Shown here: in pieces, positions 49,016-61,616 of the stretch
Layout of the letters: every line of letters begins with the position of its first letter
Position numbering within the stretch: the first letter of the stretch is position 1
Assembly: GCA_025331435.1 (NCBI GenBank)
Contig: JAIWNI010000009.1
Location: 248,001-312,000 of the forward strand
Direction of reading: 5' to 3'
Source: Choanephora cucurbitarum
Taxonomy: Eukaryota > Mucoromycota > Mucoromycetes > Mucorales > Choanephoraceae
Length of the DNA stretch: 64,000 nt
Notes under the pieces: model-generated
The model's input: the letters and a program-made list of their open reading frames with translations, nothing else
Database searches by the model: none
Told to the model about the DNA's origin: nothing
Translations under genes and position numbers: made by a program

Positions 49016-50776
49016 ATGGAGTTCTTTAAAGAGACTATCTTATCTTCTTCTCGTAGACCAGAGTTGTTAGCTGATGAGTCCATACTGATTCAACAAGGCC
49101 AAGTAGGTCTTTATAGCGGGTAAAGACATTCCCTCTTCCGTCCTGATGCAGATCATTTCTTTCGTTGACTTTGTTAATAGGAAACAGAAGATAGATAACT
49201 ACCAAGAGGGCATATGCTATCTGACAACACATCGTGTTATCTATGTAGATTCTCAAGCGCCTCTTGAGCGCTCAGTAGAACTCAGTCTTTGTAAGATTCA
49301 ACATGTCGACAGTTATGTAAGTTTTCACAAGGAAAAAAGGTGCCATCTCATACTTGACTTACCTTTACACTATAGAATGGGTTTTTGAGATCTTCACCCA
49401 AGATCATTTTGGACATCCTACAAGATAACCGCGAGTTTGTCGATCAAGTCAGTCACACTTCAAGCAAGCAAGGTGTTTGGGCTTGTCCTATCTGTTTCTT
49501 TTCTAACAAAGCATCTTCTGATCAATGCGAATTATGCGGTGTCCGAAACAAACAGGAAGAGAATACCGTCTTACCCGATACAAATGTAACGACAGATACC
49601 AGTACATGTAGTGTCTGTACCTTTCAAAATCATCCCAGTATGGTTCAATGTGAAATGTGTGGTGCAGAGTTGCCCAAGATAGCTACTCCTGCTACTACTT
49701 CTCAACAACTCACTGTCGAATCTGGACAAATTCGTCTTTCTTTTCGTCAAGGAGGACACACTTCTTTTTTGTCCAAGCTAAAGACAGCATTAAACACAAA
49801 GCAATGGGAAAAGAAGGTAAGTCTAGACTGTATGGCATTGTAAGCTAGTGGTATTAACAGATAATGCTAGGCAAAGCAAACTTTGGTGACTCCTGTACGT
49901 GGTGTGGGTATCAGTAAGTTGAGGAGAGAAAAGGATCAGCAAAAAGATGCATGGAGACTTATTTCTTAGATACGATTAGATGCTATTGAAGACCGAATTC
50001 AGAAGACAACATTAGAGGCCAATGAGACAATGACAGATGCCTTTCAAGATTTAGATAGATTGATGGCCAAGGCAACCGAAATGGTCAAATTGGCTGAATC
50101 AATCTCCAACAAAGTGAGTAAGGATACGGCCAACAACGAAGACAGCGAAATGTCTACATTGCGCACTCATCTTCTGAACCTGGGTATAGTTTCGCCCGTA
50201 ACAAAGTAAAGTTCTGAAATGAAGGAGGAGAATATGATCTGTAACTGATCTGTCTTATGATAGGGGTTCTGCAGGTTCTATTTATCATCAAGAACTTTCA
50301 AAAGAATTGGCTGACTTCCTAAGTAAATTCTTTGAGAGACAAGACGACATGAAATCCTTGACTGATGTCTATTGTATCTTCAATCGAATGAGAGGTGTTG
50401 GTAAGTTAGTATGAGATCATACAGAACTTGAGGACTAAACAGAGTGATAGCATTGATTTCGCCAGAAGATCTCTATAAAGCAAGCCAGCAATTTGAATCA
50501 CTGAAACTTCCATTTCGGTTACGCAAATTTTCCAGTGGGTTGCTAGTGATTCAGTCAATTGATATGGATGACAGTAGAGCTGCTTCTCGTGTGCTCAAAC
50601 ATGTCAAACATCAAGGTCTATTGACAGCTTTAAAGCTGGCTGAACTTGAAAACCTCGCACTTCCTGTAGCTACAGAACAACTGATAATGACAGAAAGAAT
50701 GGGATTTATCTGTCGCGATGAGGGGCCTACTGGTTTAAGCTTTTATGAAAACTTGTTTCTCAATCATGCTGTTTAA
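49016..50776 (+). CDS. VPS36: ESCRT-II subunit VPS36
   Basis: Eight or so exons from ATG 49016 (MEFFKETILSSSRRPELL). The N-terminal GLUE domain (a split-PH fold) reads LYSGKQKIDNYQEGICYLTTHRVIYVD and is interrupted, as in yeast Vps36, by two NZF zinc fingers: WACPICFFSNKASSDQCELCG and STCSVCTFQNHPSMVQCEMCG. The EAP30 winged-helix part follows (QELSKELADFLSKFF, RMGFICRDEGPTGLSFYENLF) to the stop at 50776. Vps36 brings ESCRT-II to endosomes through phosphoinositide and ubiquitin binding for multivesicular-body sorting. The two-NZF form is fungal. Exon joints were set by motif continuity and are reliable at the GLUE domain. It converges on the acyltransferase gene (61 bases). Confidence 0.9.
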
Positions 50777-50837
50777 ATTAGATGTATTATATAATTAGAT
50801 ATCCACCAATAAATCATTCTCTCTATATAATTTATCC

Positions 50838-51836
50838 TCAACTGATCTCCTTCAGTGTATGTAGCATTTGATCTCTTACAAGATCTGTCAAATGGCTGAT
50901 GGCCGCTGAATCTTCGGTAATAGTGTCAGTTGGTATTTGAGGTAAGACTAAAAAAAAATAGGTCAGTATAAACCAAGCAGGCAAAAGCATATAATGTACT
51001 GCTTTACTTTTGATCTTGATATCACCCGAGTTAAATCTCTTTGATTGCGAATGATAAATATCCTTATAATTGGCAATTACGATAGGTACAATAGGCACTT
51101 TTGCCTGTGTTGCCATATAAAATGCACCTTTTTTGAAGGGCAACAAATCAATATCGGAGCTGTTTCCTCTTGTTCCTTCAGGAAAGATCCAAACACTGGT
51201 ATTCTTTTGATGTATATCGATAGCAGCTTTCTTTGCTGCCTTAACTGCACTTGCACGGTCTGCACGGTCAAGGAAGACAGCTTTACTGAGGATCACTAGA
51301 GGAAACAGAGATATTATCAGTTTTCTACTTTACGTCAAAATGTTAGATATAACTTTACTAAACCAGCCCAGGATTGGATAATATTTGATAGCCTTTTTGG
51401 CTACTACTGAAGTACGCTTGGGAAACACTCTTGCCATATACATGATATCCATCATAGATTGGTGGTTGCAAACATAGACTACCTGTTGTCCTTTCTTTGG
51501 TAGATTTTCTTTCCCTTCTACAGTGGCTGTGATACCCAGAAATGTCTTACACAAGTAATACTCTACTCTTGCAACAGACCAATTGATCAAATGTGCCTTT
51601 CCAAACAGAGGTAAGGTCAAAGAAGCACATATGCCATAAAAGGCTGAAGATGCAATACAGATCAAAGCAATGACCTGTCTATACACAAAGCCACCTCTCT
51701 TACGGAAGATTGCCTGAAATAAGATAAAACCAACTGTGGAACTTATGGCTAATGGCCACTTGCGGACAAGTTTTCCTGAGAGCACAATTAATCTAGTGCA
51801 AGTCGTCTACTTTATCTTCTGAACTCATACCATGTT
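50838..51836 (-). CDS. SLC1-like: 1-acyl-sn-glycerol-3-phosphate acyltransferase
   Basis: Reverse-strand gene of at least four exons, about 290 residues. An N-terminal membrane region (LAISSTVGFILFQAIF, VIALICIASSAFYGICASLTLPL) leads to the PLSC catalytic domain with the acyltransferase motif NHQSMMD (NHx4D) at about 51440, the ARVFPKRTSVVAKKAIKYYP block, SVWIFPEGTRGNS (motif III) and KKGAFYMATQAKVPIVPIVIANY. The C-terminal exon ends at 50838. It adds a second acyl chain to lysophosphatidate to make phosphatidate in the ER. The first exon is tiny and uncertain: candidate ATGs lie at about 51823-51836 but the joint to the main exon could not be resolved by eye. Confidence 0.85.
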
Positions 51837-52327
51837 CAACCATTTGTTCCCTAGACAGTAAAAATAAAAAATCAAAGAAGAAGGGAGAAGGGAAAAGAAA
51901 AGAAATTAAACTTTATATATATTTTCACATGCAGTGTTGTACAAACAACAAAGTTCCATTTATATTTGAAGTGAGGAAGAGAAAAGGGAGCATGGCAACG
52001 TAGGCAAGATATTACGTAAACATAACAAATAAACAGTCTTCACTGTCTTTTATTGTATTCAAGTCTATGCTTAGTCTTGTAAGCGCTGAAAAGTGTGTCC
52101 AACCCCACATAGATTACAGGCAAATCCATCTAACTCCGCTTCCCAGCTCTATATTTTTTTCTTTTCACAGGTCCTCTTATTTTCTTTTTTCCTCTTTCTC
52201 TCCCACAATTTTATACCTCTTATTTACAGCTTGAAATACTTTCTTTCTTTCTAGACACTATAAGAGAAAAGAAGAAAACAAACAAAAAAATTGACACAAA
52301 TTCATTCACCGTTGATTAACATTAATA
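51837..52327. promoter_or_regulatory. Divergent upstream region of the acyltransferase and MAPKKK
   Basis: 490 bases. A strong CT/T-rich zone (52145-52250) before the MAPKKK start is the usual promoter type here. No clear binding site seen. Confidence 0.35.
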
Positions 52328-55300
52328 ATGGCGAATGTTAGAAGAGTTCATTGGACACAGCATGATAATGATATGAATGAACAGCATTTTGCACCAGAAT
52401 CAGAAGATATGCAGAGCAATATGCCTGAGGGCGCATCACTTATAGAGCCTGGATTTCCTAATGGATACAATACGATACCTTCTTGGCATTTCATGAATAG
52501 CTACCCAACACCCATCTCTCACAATCCGTACGTAGACGAAGACGATTACAGTGACGAAGATGACCAGAGTAACAGCGATGAAGACGAATCTGCTTTCAAT
52601 CAGCTTTATGCTCGCAATCAAGCAGTCTCAGCTGTATCTCCTGAAGTCAGTCATGAACGTCTTGAATGGCAACAGATGCTTCAGTCTGTTCTATTAGGAG
52701 AAGTCATCAAGTCTGAAAAGAAACGATTGTCAAGCTCTGACAAGTTTGCACTAGAAAAACCAACACAAGAAATTTGGCTCTCGCTCCGTGCACTTTTGCG
52801 TGGCAGGACCATTTTGCAAGAGCAAAAATCATTGGAAGAGAACCGCAAAGAGATAGATAGTGTGCTTGAGATGGTCATGGAATTCAAGGTAGAGAAGAAC
52901 GAGCAGGACGCAGCTCTCAGAAGAGTCGCTGAGGTTCTCAAGAACGTCGATCGTATCGAATCACTCTATACAACGCGTGCTGAACTGATCCTGGCACATC
53001 CAAAATATGGATCAATTGAATTCCAAACTAAACTCGATGCACTTAACTCTTGGTGTACCATCACCCGAAGTCTAAGTATGCAATACAAGATCTTGAGAAA
53101 CTGGACTGGCTCAGAGGATCTTCAGATTGCTCGAACAAGAGACACAGCAACCGAAAATACCAACGACCACAAATCAGATGCCGCTGGTAGAAATGATACC
53201 TCCTTTGTGGAGCGACTGCTGAAAGAGTCTGCTCTTCAAGATACCTTTGATAAGCGCACCTTGTCCGCTCTCAACTTGCTTCTGCTCAAGTCAAAAGAAA
53301 CCATGATTTACAATGCCAGTCAGTTTAGAGAGATGAACTTGCCTTCATTCATTTCTCAACTACGTCAATTGGCCTATTTCCCTATCTCACTTGTGGAAGA
53401 AGCTCTAAAGCTTCGTCTTGAATACAAAAACCGTATGCAGGAGCCACCTAAGCAGATGGTTGATACCATGATGGAAGATTATCGTAGTTTGCTCTCACTT
53501 GCCTGTCGAGTGAAGCGTCAATACGAAGAGTTGACAAACTCGGCACCTGGATGGAAATTGGATTCGGATGAGCCATTTGACCGAAATTACGACAATGTCT
53601 TGATGGAGTCGGTTCGCTTTTATTTCAAATTGATCACCTGGAAACTAAAGCTCGAGAAGGAAAACAACCTAAGAGAAAAAGAAGTGATGGAGAAGGAATG
53701 GTCTTTCCTTCAGAACACTGTCTGTCAAGTCGTAGATAAAGCAGATTGGGAATGCGCAGAACAATTTTGGTATAATTATAATCTCGAGTAATTTGACAAA
53801 GAAATTGACTCTTTCATTTTTCTTGTAGTTCGTTGACCAATCGATTATTAGCAGATGTAATGAATGATTATATTTCCAGCTTAAAAGTACCACCTGAATC
53901 TGTAGACGGAGGCATTGAAGTTAAATATACAAAACTATTACACACCATGCGTATGCGTGCAAGAAAGCTATTACAATTTGCAAGGTAAAAAAAAATTATA
54001 GGATAATTATAGAGTTGCCTTTTTTTTTCTGTAACTTACTCTATTATCATTTTTAGATTCTTTTTGAGTCAATTCGAGAATTCAGCTGAATATGTTCTAG
54101 ACAATGACAACATGGATAAGTTTGTGACATGTCTTGTTGAAACAGGTCACTTTTTGGTCTATACAGGATCTTTTGAAGAAGACCGAGTCTATATCATTGC
54201 TTCTCCCTCACTCTATCACCGAAAAGATGTAATCCAGACATTGATTCGATCCTGCTTTGCCAACAGTAAAGCACCACAGCCATCTACGCCCTTGATCTCA
54301 AATGAACTTAATATACAGAATGGAAATGAGGATGATTATATCTTGGTCTTCTCACCTTGGCAAAACATCATGTGGACAGGCGAAGTCGTTCAAGTGCCCA
54401 CACCTTTTATTCATTTGGGTATCAAGACAAAACGAGTTCGATTAACCACAGGCGATGCACAAAAATTAAACTCGGCCAAATCTACCTTTTGGTCTGCTGT
54501 ACAGCACTCAGGAATTGAAATCATTCAAGAACACCGCGCTCATATTCCTCGCATCAACAAGGAACTTTACAAGATCAAGATGACTGTCTTTAAATTGGCA
54601 GATTCTACTATCTCCAGTGTAAGCACCATTCGCGATCAGACATTGAGCCTAGGTTGTCAAGAGTTAGTGGAAGAATGCTTTAGTTTTGCAAGTGATTTTG
54701 GTATTCGTGCCTCCAAGTTCCTTGAATTAGCTGTTCGACTTCAACTTGATCTCAAGTTAGTTCGATTGGCCATTGATTGGATTTGCTTTATTACAGATGA
54801 TTGTATTCCCTCAGATCGAAAGACATTTCGTTGGGCAGTTGCTGCTCTTGAATTTGTTCATATGATGACCCGAGGTGTCAACATTTTAGCACTGTCAGAA
54901 AATGAATTCGCAACTCTTCAGAGTAAGGTAGCTCGTTGTGTTGCCCTCTTAATTTCTCACTTTGATGTCCTTGGTACTCGATACACCTACGAACTTCAAC
55001 TGAAAGAGGACCAACAACGTCGTCGTGGTCTTACAGCCAAGCGAAACTCTTACATGACATCGAAATCTGAAAAAGAAAATATTACGACCAGCTCAACCTT
55101 TGGTGCTGCTAATGATGCTGCCATTACAGGTGGTGGTGGTGTCATCTACATCCGTGATGCTTGGATGCGTAAAATCATTGAACTTGAATCGAAACGAACA
55201 GAAGATGAACAAGAACGAAAGATTATTGGTAAGATTCTGGATGACCAAAAGCCTGAAGATCAGTCGCTTGTGTTCCTAGCACCTTCTTCATCGAATATCT

Positions 55301-56635
55301 CGTTCAAATGGCAGCAAGGTCGATTCATTGGTGCAGGTACCTTTGGTGCTGTTTACTTGGCTATCAACCTGGATACCTCTACTGTGATGGCTGTTAAGGA
55401 AATCCGATTCCCAGATTCAAGCTCTTTATCTGCTTTGCATAAATCGATCAAGGAAGAAATGAAAGTGATGGAAATGCTTCATCATCGCAATATCGTTCAA
55501 TACTTTGGCATGGTAATCCTTTTTTTTAAATGATTATTTGAGTAAGTAAGGTAACTCACAATTCATATTAGGAAGTGCATCGTGATCGTGTATATATATT
55601 TATGGAATACTGTGAGAATGGTAGTCTTGGTGCTCTTCTGGACCATGGTGGGCGTATCGAAGATGAATTGTATATTGTTGATTATGCCTATCAATTACTA
55701 AGTGGTTTGGCTTATCTTCACGGAAACAATATTGTACATCGTGATATCAAACCTGACAGTAAGTTTTCTTTTGGATTTTAACAACTTGATTTATACTCAC
55801 CATCTCTCTTCCCTTTTCCATTAGACATCTTAATCGATTATCAGGGTCAATTGAAATTATCTGATTTTGGTGCTGCAAAGATTTTGGCTAAAGGACAAAG
55901 AACAATGGGTCGACCCACAATCAATATGAATGTCAACAGTCTAGCGGGTACACCCATGTATATGGTAAATGTCAAACCAAACGAACAATTTGATAAGATG
56001 TCTTCTTTTTGAGAGGGAAAACTAACTAAGATATGTTTCTTTAGGCACCTGAAGTGATTACTGGTAGCAATACAGGCCGTAAAGGCTCTATGGATATTTG
56101 GTCTCTTGGTTGTTGTATTGTGCAGATGGCAACAGGCCGTCGTCCTTGGAGTACACTGGAAAACGAATGGTCTGTGATGTACCATGTTGTGACTGGTCAT
56201 CCTCCTTTGCCTGACGCATCTCAACTCTCAGGCCCCGGTATTGACTTTCTTAAGAAATGTTTTGTACGTGATCCAAATAAGCGACCTAGTGCAGAAGAGC
56301 TCTTGAATCATCCTTGGATCACAAGCTACCTAGATAGTTACAGCGAAGAGCCTCAACTGCCGCCACCCACACAAGAGGGCGATCCAAATGATATGTTAGC
56401 GCATGGCGATGAACAATGGATTAATACAGCACACAATCTATCTGAATATAATGGCGGAAATGAAATCCCACCTATGGTACGATCAATTGGTTCCGTGCAT
56501 TCACTAGAACGCCCATTAGTTCGTAGTATTCCCAATAGTCTGGCCATTGATGGTATGACTGCTAATCATGAAAATGGTGCAAAGGCACAAGCTTATTTTC
56601 AAAACATTGCCTCACAAACCTCTGTAAATAAATAA
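52328..56635 (+). CDS. SSK2-like: MAP kinase kinase kinase, Ssk2/Wis4 (MEKK4) type
   Basis: Six exons, about 1,350 residues. ATG 52328 opens an N-terminal acidic disordered part, then a long helical regulatory region, shared with MEKK4/Ssk2/Wis4 (VMNDYISSLKVPPESVDGG, FENSAEYVLDN, ARCVALLISHFDVLGTRYTYE). The kinase domain starts at FKWQQGRFIGAGTFGAVYLA, with VK in MAVKEIRFPD, HRDIKPDN, SDFGAAK and GTPMYMAPEV, and ends near PWITSYLDSY. It should phosphorylate a Pbs2-type MAPKK in the osmotic stress (HOG) cascade. The large N-terminal half is the binding site of Ssk1 in yeast. All catalytic residues are present. Introns sit inside the kinase domain. The gene ends at 56635. Confidence 0.93.
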
Positions 56636-56788
56636 ATCATTGAACTTCCATAGCTATACAAGAAAAATGTCTTCTTTGACACTCATGTGCACGAATGAAT
56701 TCAATCTATTATATCATACAAAAGAAAACAAAAAAAACAGCTTTTTAAAGAATAATTGGTATTTAACAATAATAAGTAAAAAAGTGTC

Positions 56789-59033
56789 TTAAGCAGTTCC
56801 AACTGCAGGTATGACAGGTGGTGTAACAATCTTTCGATTCTTTCGGTAATGACGAGTTTCATTGGGATCAAAACCAGCTGCTTCATGACCGTGGAGTGCC
56901 CAGTCAGGTGTCTTGGCCATATAATCTAAGCTGTTAAAAGGCTTTCCGCTCTTGACAAGCTCGAAAAACTTGGGATAATCAATATGTGTATGCCATTCAC
57001 CATCAACCTTGAAGCTCTTGTGAGCAATCAACAGAGAACAAGAGTGTGCATGTTCAGCTGAAATTTCGTATTCTCCATCTAACTTGGCTACCAACTGACG
57101 ACAGAAATCAATTACTTCGACATGGAAAGGCACATTGGCCATTGTCAAATCACTAGCACCACTGTAACCACAATAGGTGACACCCTTGACTTCGATAAAT
57201 GAAGGCTTACCACGGCGAATCAATTCGACATAACCATCGATTTCAGCTGTATTGTGGCCCTTGACCAAAGTCATACGATAAACTGTACGTTGACCCTTAA
57301 GTGATAATTGTTCCAGACAATTCAAAAATCGTTCCCAAAAGTCTCTGAACAAGGGACGGTCAATCTTCTTTAAGCTTTCCTTTGTAGCAGCATCAACACT
57401 CACATAAAGTTGAGTGACAGGGACCATCTCGGCAATCTTATCAGGGAACTGAGCGTTTGTGACCAAGAAAGAAGAGATGTTCTTTTCATGCAACTTGGTG
57501 ACAAATTCATTGATATGAGGATAGAAAATGGGTTCACCTACGAGCGATAAAGCACAGTGACGGATAGTAAAGGCTTCTTGAAATCGTTCAGCTTTTACAC
57601 CAGGTACACCCTTCAACTGTTTAATCATCTTGTAGTGGTTTTCCATAGCACCGTCCAAGATAAACTGAGGATCATCCACTTGCCAACGCCATGTAGTACC
57701 TACAGGGTTTGTATGATGTCTCCAACAAAAAACACATTTGTTGGCACATGCCAAAGAAGGTGTAGTTTCCATACACAAGTGGGATTGGATACCGTAGAAA
57801 GCATGCTTGTAACAAAAGCCACGACCACGAAGAGCAGACTTTGTCCAGCGACAAATCTTAACACCTGAGTGAGTACCTACTACCTTATAACCTTGCTTGG
57901 TCAAGTTTTTGTGGATCATAGGAGAAACCATAGCACGAGGCTGGGCTGTCTTCTTAGGTGCATCCTCATTTCCGATTTGGCGTCTTGGTCTAGCCTTACT
58001 GTTCTCAAACTCTTGTTCTTCTTCGGCACGTCTGGCTTTAGCAGCTTTGATCTTACTGGCCATATTGCCCATATCTTCCAAATCAACCATTTCATCTCCT
58101 GAACCAGTGCCGTCAATATCAACCTGAGCTTCTTGTTCTTCTTCCTCTGCTTCTTCATCGTCTTCGTCATCAGATTGGAATGCAATGTTGGTGGGTGAAA
58201 ATTCTAAGCTGTGCTTATCTTGCAATTCAGACACAAATCCATTAGACCATATATCGAATTGGCCCTTCTGATCGGCATTCTTATCACATTCACCTAAGGG
58301 ATAGATACGGGTAGCGCCTAATCTTCCAAGCCATTTGTCGATATTGGCGGCGGCAATGTTGAATTCTTCTCCGTAAGCAGAATCACCCAAACCACATACA
58401 GCATAACGAAGCTTCTTGAGCGCATCACGATCCACACGGAAATCATAACGAAGGTCATGAAGCCAATTAGTGAACCTAATTCATAGAGTTTAATACATAA
58501 AGTCAAATTGCTATCAGACAAAAACAGCTTTACCAATCTAAGGGACCTTCTACATTATAGGTGGATAGAACAAAGACACAGACAGCTGTCTCTTGTAAGA
58601 GCTGATCGTTATCATATTCAGTAATATCCAGAACTTCCAACTTTCCAACAGTAACACGGCTGTTTTGTTCGATTTTCTGTTGCATTTCAGTAGCCAATAC
58701 TTTAGCTGTGCCTGTGAGAGTGGAGAAAATGATTTTCAAGTTGTCAATTACAACAGGATCGTTACTGGATTCGCATGCACATGATTTTTCCTTGTTTCCA
58801 CCACAACATCCATCAACAACTGGATCGCTTTGCTTGTTTGTTGTTTCAGCTGTTGTGTTTGCTGTTGTGGTGCTTTGACAACAACCACCTGTAGCTTGAT
58901 CGGGTTGATCTCGACAACAGCCTTGTCCACTTGACCCGGAGCAACCTTCTTCCTTCTCTTCTCTGGGGGGCTCAGGACCAACCGAGAGAATGTTGGTAAA
59001 TCCATACAATAAACTGTTGATGAAGTCACTCAT
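56789..59033 (-). CDS. TYW1: tRNA wybutosine synthase TYW1 (4-demethylwyosine synthase)
   Basis: Two exons joined near 58530/58476, about 730 residues. ATG 59033 opens with a Cys-rich low-complexity stretch (about residues 29-90: GCSGSSGQGCC, GGCC, GCCGG, CACE). A flavodoxin-like FMN domain follows: STLTGTAKVLATEM, CVFVLSTYNVEG, RYAVCGLGDSAYGEEFN. An acidic linker leads to the radical SAM domain: GVKICRWTKSALRGRG, the Fe-S cluster motif CANKCVFC, WRHHTNPVG, HCALSLVGEPIFYP, SFLVTNAQFPDKI and EVKGVTYCGYSGAS, ending DPNETRHYRKNRK. The enzyme forms the tricyclic base of wybutosine at position 37 of tRNA-Phe at the ER side of the cytosol. The core motifs are complete. The Cys-rich start is unusual. 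Confidence 0.96.
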
Positions 59034-59941
59034 AATGTAAGTAACGGGTGAATAAAAAAGGAAAAGAAAAAAAACTTTTAAAAGTTCTCACTGTTGTTTG
59101 TCTTTGTCTTCTTTTTTTTTTTTTTTTGCTAGATTTTCATTTGTGCCTTAAAATCGCTGCTGTGACTTTGAATCTTGTGTGTTCTACTAAACCCCATATA
59201 GAATCAATTGATTTGTCATTGCAGTTAGCAAGAGAACTTATCTAGATTTTGGCTACTATGTCCTTTTGCTATAACCTGTGTAGAGCTGCCTATAGTTTTT
59301 ATTATGATGAGTACTTTTTACCACCATTTGAATCGAATTTATGGCCCTTCATGTTCTATGAATTTGTTTGAAATCGTCTGATTGGTGTAATTTTAAACAA
59401 AAAAGAGAAACATGCTGTCAAATTTGGTTGAATTCTCATCTGCTCAACCGCAGGTACTAAAAATAAGAGTGCCTCAATTGCCATAATCAGATTCCACTTA
59501 GTGTATTGCTCCTCTTTGGTCAATAAGGGCTTGACTATTGACTAGAATCTGAAAGTGGGGAATGGAAACAGAACGAGAGCAAGAAATCACTGCTTACTCC
59601 AAGCTAAAGATATCTTTCGGTCTCTTAAATCAACGATTTGATATCGTCAATTCAGGTTCACTTACTTTAAATCTAAGTATAGACTTTTTTTTAGCCTCTT
59701 TCCAAGGTCTTCTACCATAAATTTGAAGTACTAATGCCTGTAAAAAGGCTGCATTACTTTTCAGCATTATTACAAATACACATCAACTTGATGTGACACT
59801 CCTTTTAGAAATAACAGCATATATTAGAATTCCGCTTATAAGCTTGCCTTTTTTTTTTCTTCAAAAAAAACAATTTCTCTTTCTCTTTTGTTCATTTTCT
59901 TTATTTCTATCTACATATCACATAAGGAAAAAGAGAGAAAC
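59034..59941. other. Divergent intergenic, about 0.9 kb
   Basis: Between TYW1 (reverse) and CPSF30 (forward). It has T runs and a CT-rich leader before 59942. A 65-codon frame near 59048-59245 is low-complexity and not supported. Nothing else recognised. Confidence 0.4.
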
Positions 59942-60803
59942 ATGATCCTGACACCTATATTCAGTGTAGATCACTCTACTATTACGTTTGACTTTGAAGA
60001 ATTTATCAAAAACGAACTCGGATTAAAACTAGACAATCAAACACGACGAGAAGGTGTGTGTGTATATGTTGCAAATTTTTTGATATGTACGAACTTATGC
60101 TAGGCGTATATTAGATGAACCCATTTGTAAATATTATCTGAAGGGAAGCTGTACAAAAGGCACCAACTGCCAATTTAGACATAAAGGGTTTGATCGTGAC
60201 AAGTCAGTTGTCTGTAAGCACTGGCTACGTGGTCTCTGTAAGAAAGGCGATAGTTGTGAGTTTCTCCATGTGTTCAATATGAAAAAGATGCCCGAGTGTT
60301 GGTTTTATTCAAAGTATGGTGAATGTTGTAATGGAGAAGAATGTATGTATCTTCATATTGATCCTGAAAGCAAACAGAAAGAATGTCCATGGTATGCTCG
60401 TGGATTCTGTAAGCATGGGCCTAATTGTCGAAACAAGCATGTCAGAAAGTTAGTCTGCCAAAACTATCTGACAGGCTTCTGTCCTGACGGTCTTAATTGT
60501 CCTAATGGACATCCTAAATATGAACTTCCTGTTATGTATAACCTTCAAAACGATGATATGCCTTCTCAACAACAACAAGGTCATTCTAACTCATCTGACG
60601 ATCAAAAGCATCCTCGACAGCAATCATCACAACACCATATACCTTTCCAACAAATGCCTAATCATTATAATCAGCATCATGGTGGCAATAACCACCACCA
60701 TTCAGGTACATTCAGAAAATTAGAGGATGTGACTTGTTACAAATGTGGTCAACAAGGCCATTATGCAAATCGTTGCCCACAGGGAAGACCTATGATGAAA
60801 TGA
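59942..60803 (+). CDS. YTH1: CPSF30/Yth1 mRNA 3'-end processing factor with zinc knuckle
   Basis: The first exon (ATG 59942, MILTPIFSVDHSTITFDFEEF) joins a second exon via GT in the GTGTGTGT stretch to the acceptor TGCTAG, restoring REGVRILDEPICKYYLKGSC. Five CCCH fingers follow in order: CKYYLKGSCTKGTNCQFRH, CKHWLRGLCKKGDSCEFLH, CWFYSKYGECCNGEECMYLH, CPWYARGFCKHGPNCRNKH and CQNYLTGFCPDGLNCPNGH. A Q/H/N-rich linker leads to a CCHC knuckle at the end, VTCYKCGQQGHYANRCPQG. CPSF30 binds the AAUAAA signal through fingers 2-3 in the cleavage and polyadenylation complex. The C-terminal zinc knuckle, present in animals, is lost in budding yeast Yth1. Confidence 0.95.
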
Positions 60804-61616
60804 TCTGAATTGTGACAATAAAAAAAAAGGAAAAGGAAGAATAGAAAAGTCTCTATTGCATGTGTTTGCGTGTGAAGTAGTAGTATAAAAATATGTGTGT
60901 GAGAAAAGTGTGTCTAAATGTATATACTTGACTGATTTGTTTGTATTCTACATGTACATGCATATCACTACAAACAAAGATCAAACCCGCTTTGTTGTTA
61001 TTTTTATCTTTTTTGGCGGTTCCAAAAGCGCAATTGAGATCATTGATTTTTTTTACAAGCAAGTAAGAAAAAAAAACGAGTTTGTTTGTACCAAAAGAAC
61101 TAAACAACGGAAAGCTGAAACAACAGGTGAATTAGCTCATAGTTCTCGACCCTCTTCTCTTTTTCTTGTTGTTTTATGAATTTCAAGCCGTTTTAATTAA
61201 AAAAAGAAACACCAATGCGGCTTTCTTGCTTCCTTTGAGAATGAAAAGAGACTTCAATTTAAGCTTTTTGTGGGTAGTTAACTAGGCTACTTATATAAGA
61301 TAAACGTCATGTTAAGGATAAAGTGAGACATTGCAAAAAGCCTGCTGGTGATTTTTTAAGGCAGAAACGGAGCCTCAAAAGTGGGAGAACTCGCTTGATA
61401 GTTTCCGCTGATCCACAACAAACCAAACAGCACTATCCAACGAGATTACTCACGGCATACATATTTATACAAGCACATACGCTAAAATAAAGGGATTTAA
61501 GCTTTTTTCTTTTCCTTCCTACTCTTTTTTGCTTTTTTCTTTCTTCTTGTTAACTTTCTTCCAATCTTCTTCTTCTCAATTCTCTCTCCCTCTCTCTTTC
61601 AATTTTGTAGTATTTA
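60804..61616. other. Intergenic with low-complexity CT promoter text
   Basis: About 810 bases before the cyclin gene. A CT-rich tract (61501-61600) precedes the start. No gene or repeat recognised. Confidence 0.4.
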
